A stretch of 64,000 nt of DNA, from contig NZ_CAJGZV010000001.1 in the NCBI RefSeq assembly GCF_904846065.1, positions 2,976,001 to 3,040,000 of the forward strand. Direction: 5' to 3'. The translations under genes were made by a program, and so were the position numbers. This DNA comes from Psychrobacter immobilis. Lineage in GTDB: Bacteria; Pseudomonadota; Gammaproteobacteria; Pseudomonadales; Moraxellaceae. Below are positions 35,379-45,930 of the stretch, in pieces (the first letter of the stretch is position 1; each line of letters starts with the position of its first letter). Under the pieces are notes generated by a model, which had not been told where the DNA came from, searched no databases, and saw nothing but the letters and a program-made list of their open reading frames with translations.

Positions 35379-36647
35379 ATGAATCTTACTGAATTAAAGA
35401 AAAAATCAATCGCTGAGCTATTGGCTATCGCCAAAGAAATGGGTCTTGATAATATGGCGCGTAGCCGTAAACAAGACATCATCTTTGCTATCCTAAAAAC
35501 CCATGCGCGGAACGGTGAAGCCATTTATGGTGACGGCGTACTTGAGGTTCTTCCGGATGGTTTTGGCTTTTTGCGCTCATCAGAAGGCTCATACTTAGCC
35601 GGTCCTGATGACATTTATGTCAGCCCTAGCCAAATTCGCCGCTTTAGTCTGAAGACGGGTGATAGTATCGCTGGTACGATTCGTCCACCAAAAGATTCTG
35701 AACGTTATTTTGCGTTATTGAAAGTTGGCGAAATCAACTTTGATACGCCAGATCGCTCACGTCATAAGCTTATCTTTGAAAACCTGACACCCCTATTCCC
35801 AACTGAGCATTTGAAACTCGAGCTTGGTAACGGCACCACTGAGGATCTGACGGGTCGTATCATCGACCTAATCGCGCCGATTGGTAAAGGTCAACGCTCT
35901 ATCATCGTCGCACCGCCAAAAGCGGGTAAAACGATGCTGCTACAGACCATTGCGCAGTCGATCACTCGTAATAACCCTGAATGCTACTTAATCGTCCTAT
36001 TGATTGACGAGCGTCCAGAAGAAGTCACCGAAATGGTACGTACGGTACGCGGTGAAGTGGTTGCCTCTACCTTTGATGAGCCGCCACAGCGTCATGTACA
36101 AGTCGCTGAAATGGTTATCGAAAAAGCCAAACGTTTGGTCGAGCACAAACAAGACGTGGTTATTTTACTGGATTCAATTACTCGTTTGGCGCGTGCTTAC
36201 AACACAGTTATTCCGTCGTCAGGTAAAGTGTTAACAGGTGGTCTAGACGCCAATGCGTTAGAGCGCCCAAAACGCTTCTTTGGTGCGGCGCGTAACGTTG
36301 AAGAAGGCGGCAGCTTGACCATTATTGCTAGTGCGCTTATCGATACGGGCAGTAAAATGGACAGCGTTATCTTTGAGGAATTCAAAGGTACAGGTAACCA
36401 AGAGATTACGCTTGAGCGCGATCTGGCTGAAAAACGTGTCTTCCCTGCGATTAATATCAAAAAATCTGGTACACGCCGCGAAGAGCGTCTGCTTGATGAA
36501 GATAAACTGCGCAAAGTTTGGATATTGCGTAAGCTATTACAGCCGATGGATGGCGTACAAGCCACTGAGTTCTTGTTGGATCGCTTAAAAGAAGCGAAAA
36601 CCAATGACGAATTCTTTGAGCAGATGAAACGTAAATCACAGAACTAA
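35379..36647 (+). CDS. rho: Transcription termination factor Rho
   Basis: The hexameric RNA-dependent ATPase that ends transcription at untranslated C-rich RNA. The 422-residue product has the N-terminal helical domain ([20 protein letters not shown]), the primary RNA-binding cold-shock-like domain ([18 protein letters not shown]) and the ATPase domain: Walker A as APPKAGKT (about residue 181), Walker [17 protein letters not shown]-loop [10 protein letters not shown] and R-loop GTGNQEI. Length is typical and no insertion interrupts the ATPase core. It has its own strong promoter and terminator. The ATG start agrees with the universal Rho N-terminus. Confidence 0.98.
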   Translation: MNLTELKKKSIAELLAIAKEMGLDNMARSRKQDIIFAILKTHARNGEAIYGDGVLEVLPDGFGFLRSSEGSYLAGPDDIYVSPSQIRRFSLKTGDSIAGTIRPPKDSERYFALLKVGEINFDTPDRSRHKLIFENLTPLFPTEHLKLELGNGTTEDLTGRIIDLIAPIGKGQRSIIVAPPKAGKTMLLQTIAQSITRNNPECYLIVLLIDERPEEVTEMVRTVRGEVVASTFDEPPQRHVQVAEMVIEKAKRLVEHKQDVVILLDSITRLARAYNTVIPSSGKVLTGGLDANALERPKRFFGAARNVEEGGSLTIIASALIDTGSKMDSVIFEEFKGTGNQEITLERDLAEKRVFPAINIKKSGTRREERLLDEDKLRKVWILRKLLQPMDGVQATEFLLDRLKEAKTNDEFFEQMKRKSQN

Positions 36648-36698
36648 TGATAGATCCGTACTGCTTTGCCATACTCAATAGATAAGTAACTTAAGCAG

Positions 36699-36730
36699 AA
36701 AAGACCGCATTCGTGCGGTCTTTTCTTTTT
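36699..36730 (+). terminator. Intrinsic terminator of rho
   Basis: AAAAGACCGCA pairs perfectly with TGCGGTCTTTT around a TTCG tetraloop, followed by CTTTTT. Confidence 0.95.
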
Positions 36731-37001
36731 GTATTCATTTTTTATATATTCAGGCATGTCCTGAATTTAAGAACGGCAATGAAAATGAGAGCAGACCTTA
36801 ATACCTTACTATTAAACGCCAGAAGTACTATTTTTAAAAACAGTTAGCTTACTATCAATATAAATACAATAACCCTAAGCAAAACCCCTACCAACGATAC
36901 AGTGGAGAAACATCCTTTACAGGCTATTTGCAAAGCTTAGCGCTTTTACTACGCCTAGAAATTATTATATGGGTTAGTATAGGAGCCAGTATAGATATAC
37001 T

Positions 37002-37021
37002 CTGCTATCACTTGATAGCAG
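37002..37021. repeat. 9-bp-arm palindrome upstream of glycine-zipper lipoprotein gene
   Basis: CTGCTATCA-CT-TGATAGCAG, with arms that extend further if a 2-nt bulge is allowed. It is followed by TATAATTTT. It could be an operator overlapping a promoter, or a weak terminator. It lies about 200 bp before the next gene. Confidence 0.55.
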
Positions 37022-37224
37022 TATAATTTTCGAGATATTTAACATCCTTGATGTAATCCTTACTAATGCAGACCTTTGTATGTCTTGCGGTAGCACAATA
37101 GATTATTCTAAGATACTTGCCCAAATATTTTAATACAGTTTACTATCGGTATTAAAATTAGTGGTAATAAAAATATCGTATTTTGATTTTGATAAACTAA
37201 CTTGATAACCTAACAGGTGATACT

Positions 37225-37464
37225 ATGAAATTTGCTAAAACTATCGCAATGACTGCCCTTACTAGCTCTGCCCTTATCATGGGTGGCTGTGCAACTAATG
37301 GATACAATAGTGGCTTGAGCAATACCGCTAAAGGTGCTGCTGCCGGCGCTGCTGCTGGTGCACTTATTAGAAGTGGCGGCGATAGCAAAGACATCGCTCG
37401 TGGCGCACTTGGTGGTGCTGCAGTAGGCGGTGCTGGTGCTTATATTCTTAACAACAGCAGATAA
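37225..37464 (+). CDS. Small glycine-zipper lipoprotein
   Basis: A 79-residue protein with a lipoprotein signal peptide: basic MKFAK, hydrophobic core, and a lipobox-like LIMGGC with Cys at about residue 22. The mature part is a glycine zipper (KGAAAGAAAGALI, ARGALGGAAVGGAGAYIL), a pattern of small outer-membrane-associated lipoproteins whose Gly-rich helices insert or pack in membranes. AACAGGTGA precedes the ATG. A strong terminator follows. The function is unknown; relatives are linked to envelope stress or to osmotically regulated lipoproteins. Confidence 0.85.
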   Translation: MKFAKTIAMTALTSSALIMGGCATNGYNSGLSNTAKGAAAGAAAGALIRSGGDSKDIARGALGGAAVGGAGAYILNNSR

Positions 37465-37577
37465 TCGCTAGATAATTATTTGGTGCTATCAAGACCGTTT
37501 TTAATCATTTCAACTGTGTGTATTTTAAATTCATTGAATATGTCTAAATTGAATATGTCTAAAACGCTCTAAAATAC

Positions 37578-37609
37578 AAAAAGCCTGCAATCGATATTGC
37601 AGGCTTTTT
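37578..37609 (+). terminator. Intrinsic terminator of the glycine-zipper lipoprotein gene
   Basis: AAAAAGCCTGCAA pairs with TTGCAGGCTTTTT around TCGATA. It is symmetric, so it may also serve the convergent peptidase gene. Confidence 0.93.
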
Positions 37610-37666
37610 GTTAGATCGCCTTTTTTAGGCGATAATTACTACGCTAAAATATCATAGCGATACTGA

Positions 37667-38557
37667 CTATAATGCCCCGCTAAAAGTGTCACAAGACTGC
37701 ACGTTGCCACTTTCCAAACCACGAGTGAACCACTGAACACGCTGCTGACTGGTGCCATGAGTGAAATTATCAGGTACGACTGCTCCACCGCTAGCGCGCG
37801 CTAAACGATCATCACCGATTTGACCAGCGGCATTGATGGCCTCATCGATATCACCTGCCTCCAAAAACTGTACACGCTCTTGGTTACGTTGTGCCCAAAC
37901 CCCAGCAAAACAATCAGCCTGCAGTTCTTGTAGTACTGATAGCTTATTGGCTTGTGCACGAGTGACTTGACGGCTGGCTTCATTAACTTGCTGACTGATG
38001 CCTAACAACGTCTGTACGTGGTGACCAACTTCATGCGCAATAACATAAGCTTGTGCAAAATCACCCGCTTTACCTTGATTATCTTGGTCGCCAGAGCCTT
38101 GCTTATCACCCGTTATACCGAGATTTTGGCGCATTTCTACAAAGAAAGATTTGTCTAAATAGACAGTCTGATCGCCTGGGCAATAAAACGGGCCCGTCGC
38201 GGAGCTAGCACTGCCGCAGGCTGAGCTAACTTGACCATTGAAGAGAATCAATGATGGCTCCTGATAGGTGCTGCCTGCTTCTTTAAATATCTGATGCCAA
38301 ACTTCTTCAGTATCAGCCAATACTACTTTGACAAACTGCGTATCTCGATCGTTACTTGTCGCAGGTTCGGTAGAGACACTGCTATTGCCACCCCCTGCTA
38401 CTACTTGACCCGTCTGTAAAGCGGTCATTGGATTTACCCCAAATACCAGCCATAAAATGCCAGCAATAATAATACCACCGATACCACCGCCTATCATTTT
38501 GCCACCACCACTGCTGGTGCGCACATTGGAACTGCCGCGTCTACCTTGCCATTTCAT
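37667..38557 (-). CDS. YpfJ-type neutral zinc metallopeptidase
   Basis: A 296-residue membrane-anchored protein. The N-terminus MKWQGRRGSSNV is the family hallmark. A Gly-rich stretch and one membrane helix (about residues 26-45) are followed by a periplasmic metallopeptidase domain with HExxH in VIAHEVGHHVQ (about 169-179). A downstream LQADCFAGVWAQ segment supplies the third ligand region, and Cys residues in SACGSASSATGPFYCPGD are typical. The frame opens five codons upstream, but the ATG at 38555-38557 has GAGGA 8 nt before it and gives the conserved start. Substrate unknown. Length is normal. Confidence 0.92.
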   Translation of the reverse strand: MKWQGRRGSSNVRTSSGGGKMIGGGIGGIIIAGILWLVFGVNPMTALQTGQVVAGGGNSSVSTEPATSNDRDTQFVKVVLADTEEVWHQIFKEAGSTYQEPSLILFNGQVSSACGSASSATGPFYCPGDQTVYLDKSFFVEMRQNLGITGDKQGSGDQDNQGKAGDFAQAYVIAHEVGHHVQTLLGISQQVNEASRQVTRAQANKLSVLQELQADCFAGVWAQRNQERVQFLEAGDIDEAINAAGQIGDDRLARASGGAVVPDNFTHGTSQQRVQWFTRGLESGNVQSCDTFSGAL

Positions 38558-39075
38558 TGTTTCATTCCTCAAATATACGATATATATTGCTACTCGTATT
38601 GATGATTTTTTATATAGTGTAATTTTGACTCAATTCTTTATTTTTTGATCAAATCCGATTTCTGATACGTAAGTAGTGACAAAGTATTTTTGATAAACGC
38701 TACTTTACTAGGCTCTTGATATTGCACTAATCAAGACATTTAATGACTATTAAACCCCTAATAGATACAATAGATGCTTAAAAAGCATAGTAGAAATCAA
38801 GACATCGAAAAAGTCATCAAAATAGGTTGATGTCATTGATTATACGTCTATTAATTTGGCTCGTTGTATTAAAAATTATAACGAATAAGTGATGTAAAAC
38901 ACTATTTACAATTTTATTGTTACTTAATTGTACAGCCTATTTCTATTTATATAGAAATCCTATAGAATGCGTGAAAGCTGAGTAGCTGTAACTAAGACTA
39001 GTTGAATTCTGAGAAATCTCAGCTTTCAACCTTTTTTGCTGCTACTGATCATTTCATTTTCCCGGAGAAAACCTT
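38558..39075. other. 518-bp divergent intergenic region with structured leader
   Basis: The left two-thirds is AT-rich with no gene. Near the right end is a promoter-like pair, TTGTAC (38928-38933), 16 bp, TATAGA (38950-38955). It is followed by the hairpin and U-run at 38973-39037 that precede the acidic lipoprotein gene. Confidence 0.6.
38973..39037 (+). promoter_or_regulatory. Leader hairpin with U-run, possibly bistable attenuator
   Basis: GAAAGCTGAG (38973-38982) is perfectly complementary to CTCAGCTTTC (39018-39027), followed by AACCTTTTTT. The right arm can instead form a local hairpin CTGAGA-AA-TCTCAG (39009-39022). The two structures exclude each other, as in attenuators. It ends about 40 nt before the ATG of the lipoprotein gene at 39076. 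Confidence 0.5.
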
Positions 39076-39432
39076 ATGAACTTAAAATTACTTGCTCTAG
39101 CTGGTATCATGACTGCAACTATGGGCCTTACTGCCTGTGACAGCAACAAAGAAAACGCTGCTGAAGATTTATCTGACGCACAAGAAGAAGTGCAAGATGC
39201 ATCAGAAGAGCTAAACGAAGCTGCTGCTGAAGGCGAAGTAACTGCTGATGCTGACGCTGCTGTTGCTGCAGCTGAAACTGACATCGCTGATGCTCAAGTT
39301 GCTACTGCTACTGACGAAATCGATGCTGAAGTACCTGTAGACGGTACTACTACTAGCGTTGACGTAGCTAGCGAAACTCCAGCTGTAGACGCAGCTGACG
39401 AAGTTGTAGTTATTGAAGAACCAGCTCAGTAA
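39076..39432 (+). CDS. Small acidic Ala-rich lipoprotein
   Basis: A 118-residue protein. The signal peptide MNLKLLALAGIMTATMGL ends in lipobox LTAC (Cys about residue 21), so the mature protein should be lipid-anchored. The rest has no basic residues to speak of and is almost entirely Ala, Asp, Glu, Val and Thr, with a heptad-like start (LSDAQEEVQDASEEL) that may form a helix. Codon choice is very restricted (mostly GCT for Ala, GAA for Glu), which suggests high expression. CCGGAGAAAACCTT provides the ribosome binding site. A strong terminator follows. I do not recognise a named family. Confidence 0.87.
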   Translation: MNLKLLALAGIMTATMGLTACDSNKENAAEDLSDAQEEVQDASEELNEAAAEGEVTADADAAVAAAETDIADAQVATATDEIDAEVPVDGTTTSVDVASETPAVDAADEVVVIEEPAQ

Positions 39433-39464
39433 TTTTATCGTTTATATGATAGAAATACTGTAGT

Positions 39465-39495
39465 AAAAAAAAGAGAGCCTAAGCTCTCTTTTTTT
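39465..39495 (+). terminator. Intrinsic terminator of the acidic lipoprotein gene
   Basis: AAAAAAAGAGAGC pairs with GCTCTCTTTTTTT around CTAA. Confidence 0.94.
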
Positions 39496-39666
39496 GTGCG
39501 TGTCATTTACCATCGTTCATGGTTATTCATAGCTAAACATGATATTTAATGTCTCTGATCAAATGTAGATCAACCATCTCACATTAATAATAAAGCGCAA
39601 CTTTAACAACCATCATGAAGTCATGATATATTTATATGTTCAGTTTTATACGATTGACAGTTACTG

Positions 39667-39966
39667 CTACTCGTCAAATAGACGCTCATCAACTTGTTGA
39701 CGGAATTTTTGCCCTGTTTTGAAAGTCACCACGCGGCGTGCTGATACGGCGACTGGCTCCCCTGTCTTAGGGTTGCGACCTGGACGGCTATTTTTATCTT
39801 TAAGCTCGAAGTTGCCAAAGCCTGAAAGCTTGACCTCTTTGCCATCAATTAAACTCTCTGACAATTCATCAAAGAAATTCTCTACCAAACAGCGGCCTTC
39901 TTGGCGTGTTAGGTCAAGATGACTCATCAAATGCTCAATCATGTCAGATTTGGTTAAGGTGCTCAC
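39667..39966 (-). CDS. ihfA: Integration host factor subunit alpha
   Basis: A 99-residue HU/IHF-family protein that pairs with IHF-beta to bend DNA at specific sites for recombination, replication and transcription. [25 protein letters not shown] and the DNA-intercalating arm motif [10 protein letters not shown] (Pro at about residue 65) are visible. Alpha rather than beta is favoured by the residues [16 protein letters not shown] and by position just after pheT, as in many gammaproteobacteria. A 248-bp gap separates it from pheT, so it may have its own promoter as well as readthrough. Confidence 0.95.
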   Translation of the reverse strand: MSTLTKSDMIEHLMSHLDLTRQEGRCLVENFFDELSESLIDGKEVKLSGFGNFELKDKNSRPGRNPKTGEPVAVSARRVVTFKTGQKFRQQVDERLFDE

Positions 39967-40213
39967 AGTACGACTCCTATGCTATGTCGTGATGTCGAAT
40001 ATCATGGTTTAGCGGTATGAGGGTTAATGCTAGCTATTATAAAGGTTTTCTAACCTCTTTTTAACAAAGACTGCTTTAAAATCCTTTATTAATAACCACT
40101 TAACTATTTTTATGAATAAAAATTTTATAAAATCATAATTCTTATAAATAGCAATGCCCTATAGCCTCTTTAAGAGTGAGGCTACAGAGCATGTCTATGA
40201 TAAGAGTTATATG

Positions 40214-42628
40214 TTAGCTGTCACGCAGTTTTGCAGCATGTTGCTTCGTTAGCGCCTGTACCACTTTGTCAGTCGCTGTTTTGATGGCGTCATCAGATAG
40301 CGTTTGTGCATTGTCTTGCCATATTAGCGCAAAAGCTAATGAGCGCTGACCAGCTGGCACGTTGTCGCCTTGGTACACATCAAACAACCACAGATCAGCC
40401 AATAGCTCACCAGCTGCTGCGCGTATCGTCGACTCTAATGTCTGTAAGCTGATCTCGCTGTCTACTAAAATGGCAATATCACGGCGTACTTGTGGAAATT
40501 TGCTTGGGGTGCTGATGGTATGCTGCTCACGGGCAAGGGTCAGTAATGGCGCAAGTGATAATTGAGCAACCCACGTAGCTGGCAAATCTAACTGATTAGC
40601 CGTGTTAGGATGCAACTGACCCAACCAACCGACATATTCATCATCAATATAGAGCTTAGCGCTTTGACCCGGATGCAAGAAAGCAAGCTCACTGCGCTCA
40701 TAGCGAATACGGGCGCTATCCATTTGAGCGGGTAATAACTGTTCAACATCATGCTTCAGATCGTAAAAGTCTAACGCACGGTTTTGATACGCTTGCTCGT
40801 CCCAGACATCGCCAACTGCTACTAACGCAATACTTGGCGTTTGTACTAATTCACTAATACTTTGACCAACAAAACTAAGCCCTGTTTCAAAGAAACGAAC
40901 GCGTGGCTGCTGACGATTGAGATTGTACTGCACGCAAGGCAATAAGCTTGATAGCAAAGTACGGCGCATCACGGCTAAGTCACTAGAGATAGGATTGGCC
41001 AGTGCCAACACTTCTCCTAGGGCTTTATCATCAAGTAAAGCTTCTATTTTTGCGTCACTAAAGCTAAAGCTAATGGCTTCCATATAGCCATTATCGACTA
41101 GCGCCAGCTTCATCTCATGGGTCAAGTCTGCGGTATCGTCATAATCCATACTGACTTGCAAATGTGGCAACACGCTTGGAATATTGTCATAGCCATAGAT
41201 ACGCGCAATTTCTTCGATGAGGTCTTCTTTAATACTCATATCAAAGCGATAAGAAGGTGGCGTGCAAATCAGACTATCGGCTTGCTGCACTACTGCAAAC
41301 CCTAATTGGGTTAAGATACGAACCATCACTGTTGGCTCAATCTCAATACCGATGACATCACGAACTTTAGAAACTGGCAACGTTATCGATGCGCGAGCTG
41401 GTAGATGATCGCTACTTTCTGCTTTTACTATTTGTCCGGCTTGCCCACCAGTAACGCTAGTAATCAAATCAACAGCACGTGCCAGTGCTAGCTCTGGTAA
41501 CGCAAAGTCCACCCCTCGCTCAAAACGTTGTGAGGCATCTGTATGTAAGCCAAAACGGCGTGCGCGTGCGGCAATAGCTAACTGACCAAAGAAAGCGCTT
41601 TCTACAACAATATTGGTGGTGCTATCAGTCACACTACTACGCTGACCGCCCATGATTCCGGCAAGTGCCAGTGCGCCTTTATCATCAGCGATGAGCAATT
41701 CATCACCGGTTAAGGTAATGGTTTGCTCATTCAATAAAGTAATCGTTTCTTCAGGCTGTGCCAAACGCACAACGATATCACCCTCGATAGTATCGGCATC
41801 AAAAGCATGTAGCGGCTGACCCAACTCCATCAACACATAGTTGGTCACATCAACCAAAAAGTTGTGCGAGCGTAGTCCTGACTGAACCAGCGCATCTTGC
41901 ATCCATTTCGGAGTGTCGATGCTACGATCAATATTGCTGATTGATTGTAGTAAATAGCGCGGGCACGCTTCAATTGCACTGACCGTTACCGCTGGCGTAG
42001 CAGTATTAGCACCCTTATCAGTAACTACCACATTGGTAGGAATCTCAGGCAGCTGCATTGGCAAATCGTTGATAACTGATATTTCGCGCGCAATACCGCG
42101 TACGCTAAAGCAATCACCGCGATTTGGCGTGATAGAAATATCTAGGATTTGATTGTCTAAACCTAAATACTCACGGATATCCATGCCAATCGGTGCATCT
42201 GCTGGCAATTCGAGCAGACCATCAATGTCATCGACTAAATCAATTTCAGACGCGCCGCATAGCATACCGTTAGAGTCGACACCACGTAGGTTGCCATTTT
42301 TAATTGTGAAGCCTTTCTTGTCATCGCTTGGGAGTACTGCCCCAACGGTGGCAACCGGTACTTTCATACCAACGGTGACATTGGGTGCGCCGCAGACGAT
42401 TTGTAACGGTTCAGCTGCACCAATATTAACCTGCGTAACGCGTAGTTTATCGGCATCTGGATGCTGCTCGACGCTGATGACTTCACCGACAACCACACCA
42501 CTAAAAGCACGGGCAACCGCAAAGCGATCATCAATCTCAAGTCCTGCCATCGTGAGTTGTTCGGCCAATTGCTCACTGCTATTGTTGGGGTTTACCCATT
42601 GACGTAGCCACTGTTCGCTAATTTTCAT
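40214..42628 (-). CDS. pheT: Phenylalanine-tRNA ligase beta subunit
   Basis: The large subunit of the alpha2-beta2 enzyme that charges tRNA-Phe. The 804 residues show the expected order. An N-terminal tRNA-binding OB-fold (GVVVGEVISVEQHPDADKL, about residues 43-61) comes first. B3/B4 editing is next (SHNFLVDVTNYVLMELGQP, HAFDADTI), then B5 (about 400-475), the catalytic-like core (NPISSDLAVMR), and a C-terminal anticodon-binding FDX-ACB domain (PQVRRDIAILVD). Length matches E. coli PheT (795). It follows pheS after 71 bp and is probably cotranscribed. Confidence 0.98.
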   Translation of the reverse strand: MKISEQWLRQWVNPNNSSEQLAEQLTMAGLEIDDRFAVARAFSGVVVGEVISVEQHPDADKLRVTQVNIGAAEPLQIVCGAPNVTVGMKVPVATVGAVLPSDDKKGFTIKNGNLRGVDSNGMLCGASEIDLVDDIDGLLELPADAPIGMDIREYLGLDNQILDISITPNRGDCFSVRGIAREISVINDLPMQLPEIPTNVVVTDKGANTATPAVTVSAIEACPRYLLQSISNIDRSIDTPKWMQDALVQSGLRSHNFLVDVTNYVLMELGQPLHAFDADTIEGDIVVRLAQPEETITLLNEQTITLTGDELLIADDKGALALAGIMGGQRSSVTDSTTNIVVESAFFGQLAIAARARRFGLHTDASQRFERGVDFALPELALARAVDLITSVTGGQAGQIVKAESSDHLPARASITLPVSKVRDVIGIEIEPTVMVRILTQLGFAVVQQADSLICTPPSYRFDMSIKEDLIEEIARIYGYDNIPSVLPHLQVSMDYDDTADLTHEMKLALVDNGYMEAISFSFSDAKIEALLDDKALGEVLALANPISSDLAVMRRTLLSSLLPCVQYNLNRQQPRVRFFETGLSFVGQSISELVQTPSIALVAVGDVWDEQAYQNRALDFYDLKHDVEQLLPAQMDSARIRYERSELAFLHPGQSAKLYIDDEYVGWLGQLHPNTANQLDLPATWVAQLSLAPLLTLAREQHTISTPSKFPQVRRDIAILVDSEISLQTLESTIRAAAGELLADLWLFDVYQGDNVPAGQRSLAFALIWQDNAQTLSDDAIKTATDKVVQALTKQHAAKLRDS

Positions 42629-42699
42629 AAATATCTCAGATCAGAATTTTATAATAAAGGTTTTGGAGTAAAGGTAGAGGTATTATTAAATAATAAAAT

Positions 42700-44107
<1,408 letters not shown>

Positions 44108-44464
44108 TTATGCTAATGCCGCTTTTGCTTTTTCAACCAACGCTGTGAAAGTCGCTGCATCATGCATAGCGATGTCAGCAAGTACGCGACGATCGATAGT
44201 GATGTTAGCCAATTTCATGCCATTGATAAAGCGGCTGTAGCTTAAGCCGTTTAAGCGTGCACCAGCATTGATACGTGCAATCCAAAGACGACGGAAGGTA
44301 CGTTTTTTGTTGCGACGGTCACGATAAGCATATTGACCAGCTTTGGTCACTGCTTGTACCGCTACGCGGTAAACACGTGAACGGGCACCGTAGTAGCCTT
44401 TTGCGCGTTTTAGGATTTTTTTGTGACGACGATTCGCCTGTACACCACGTTTTACACGGGCCAT
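44108..44464 (-). CDS. rplT: 50S ribosomal protein L20
   Basis: 118 residues, very basic, with the universal start [18 protein letters not shown] and [21 protein letters not shown]20 binds 23S rRNA early in assembly and in many bacteria represses its own operon. It lies 150 bp after rpmI on the same strand. The length and sequence are fully typical. Confidence 0.98.
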   Translation of the reverse strand: MARVKRGVQANRRHKKILKRAKGYYGARSRVYRVAVQAVTKAGQYAYRDRRNKKRTFRRLWIARINAGARLNGLSYSRFINGMKLANITIDRRVLADIAMHDAATFTALVEKAKAALA

Positions 44465-44614
44465 AAATTACTCCAAGATATTTTTAATCATTATTAAACG
44501 AATTACGATGTCATCGAATAGTAGACATCGTTATCAGATTGCAAAGTCAAATACTTTTAACTCAGTAACTATTCATTAAATAGCGCTTGATTAAATGCAT
44601 ATGACGACAGGCTA

Positions 44615-44812
44615 CTAGATGTATGGGCACATACGACGAACTGCTGCTTCGTCAGACTTGTCCACCATCTTAAGACCGCGCAACTGGCGAATACGCTTAG
44701 CTGATTTCTTGGTCAAGATATGGCTTTTGTTTGCTTGCTTACGCTTGAAGCCGTTTGCTGTTTTTTTGAAGCGTTTAGCTGCACCGCTTCTGGTTTTCAT
44801 CTTAACTTTCAT
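44615..44812 (-). CDS. rpmI: 50S ribosomal protein L35
   Basis: 65 residues, basic, starting [18 protein letters not shown] and containing [19 protein letters not shown], the L35 signature. AGAGGC lies about 9 nt before the ATG. infC, which normally precedes rpmI in gammaproteobacteria, is absent: upstream is a 479-bp gap and then a plus-strand thioesterase gene. So rpmI appears to be the first gene of its unit. Confidence 0.98.
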   Translation of the reverse strand: MKVKMKTRSGAAKRFKKTANGFKRKQANKSHILTKKSAKRIRQLRGLKMVDKSDEAAVRRMCPYI

Positions 44813-45291
44813 GATGATTTGCCTCTTTGTCTTTGATAGAACCTGGTCGTCAAATAGTACCTAACGAATAGTGGCTGTAAAAACAAGCACTAAACCTCTA
44901 TTTGCCTCGAGGTGGGAGGCCGTATTTTAGCAGATAGTACGCTGTTTTGCCAAGGAAAGTTTCGGTGCAACGCCATTAGGTAATAAAGGCAAATAAGCAC
45001 GCGCAATACCGCCCTATCCTATCTGATCAAATTTTGCATAAATGAAGACATTTTTGCCAAAAATCCACCAAATAGATTGAATGTATGCTTAAGCTGTGAT
45101 TAAGTAGATACTAAGCGATAAGACGGTTTGGGTGCCGATAAAACCAAGCGCTTAATTACCGTGATTGGGCTTAGCTTTTATTAAGTTTGATGGCTATTAA
45201 GTTTGGCAACAACCTCGTAATCAGATTAATACGACCAGCACACATTATGTGAAGCAGAGTATGTCTGCCGACCATTAACCTAGGAGGCAAT
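44813..45291. other. 479-bp divergent intergenic region (rpmI / thioesterase)
   Basis: No coding frame, and no sign of infC. A GC-rich hairpin GCCTC-gaggtgg-GAGGC at 44903-44919 lies about 90 bp upstream of rpmI, in the position where an L20-responsive leader could be. Promoters for both flanking genes should be within. Confidence 0.5.
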
Positions 45292-45735
45292 GTGTCAAAA
45301 CAGGCGCTGGTGTTTAATGATGATCTATTTGTTTTCGAAGCCGTAATGCGTGTGCGTCATACCGAAACGGACATGAATCAATATGTCACTATCGAATCAC
45401 TCACCGCTTTGCTGTCTGAGGCGCGGCTGCGATTCTTATATGCCAAAGGTATCAAAGAAGTCAATGCAGATCACCAAGGCCTGATCGTTGATACATTACA
45501 GTTGGAGATTACTGCACGTATACGAGTACGTGAAGCGCTTTTGTTTGAGGTCGGCGTTGAGCCGTTGTATGATAATGGCGGCAATATAGTGATGAAAGTC
45601 ACTCGCATGCACACGGGTGAGACGGTCGCAAAAGCTAAACAACACTTCGTCAATTATGATTTTCATCTCAATAAAGTGACTATCATTGATAATGCGACAA
45701 AAGAAGCACTGTATCCGCATTTATTTAGGATTTAG
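45292..45735 (+). CDS. Thioesterase family protein (hotdog fold)
   Basis: A 147-residue single-hotdog protein. Its MRVRHTETDMNQYVTIESLTALLSEARLRFLY matches the 4HBT pattern, in which the acidic residue near the N-terminus and the central helix shape the active site. RIRVREALLFEVGVE and FVNYDF are also typical. It probably hydrolyses an acyl-CoA or related thioester. Start is GTG at 45292, with a perfect AGGAGG only 4 nt upstream. An ATG overlapping it at 45290 is in another frame. It stands alone upstream of hisIE. Confidence 0.85.
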   Translation: MSKQALVFNDDLFVFEAVMRVRHTETDMNQYVTIESLTALLSEARLRFLYAKGIKEVNADHQGLIVDTLQLEITARIRVREALLFEVGVEPLYDNGGNIVMKVTRMHTGETVAKAKQHFVNYDFHLNKVTIIDNATKEALYPHLFRI

Positions 45736-45930
45736 AATACTTGCTGATATCTGATATGTTTGAAGGTTTTCTCTACCAATCATTCAGCTCAAATAGCACT
45801 ATGGCTTTTATCATTGCCTTATCCAAATAACTGTCTCGCTCATACCCTATATTTATCAAAATCATATATCCATTTGCTGCACCACTCACTACCCTTTTCT
45901 ACTTCCTACTTATAAGATGACTGATACATT

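Larger units (their letters stand above)
36648..37224. other. 577-bp intergenic region between rho and a small lipoprotein gene
   Basis: Contains the rho terminator (36699-36730) and a 20-bp near-perfect palindrome (37002-37021). The rest is AT-rich with no coding frame. It presumably holds the promoter of the lipoprotein gene at 37225. Confidence 0.6.

Noticed and set aside
40162..40184. TAGCCTC/GAGGCTA hairpin after pheT as a terminator
   Set aside because: The stem is only 7 bp and no U-run follows on the minus strand; pheT-ihfA readthrough is plausible.
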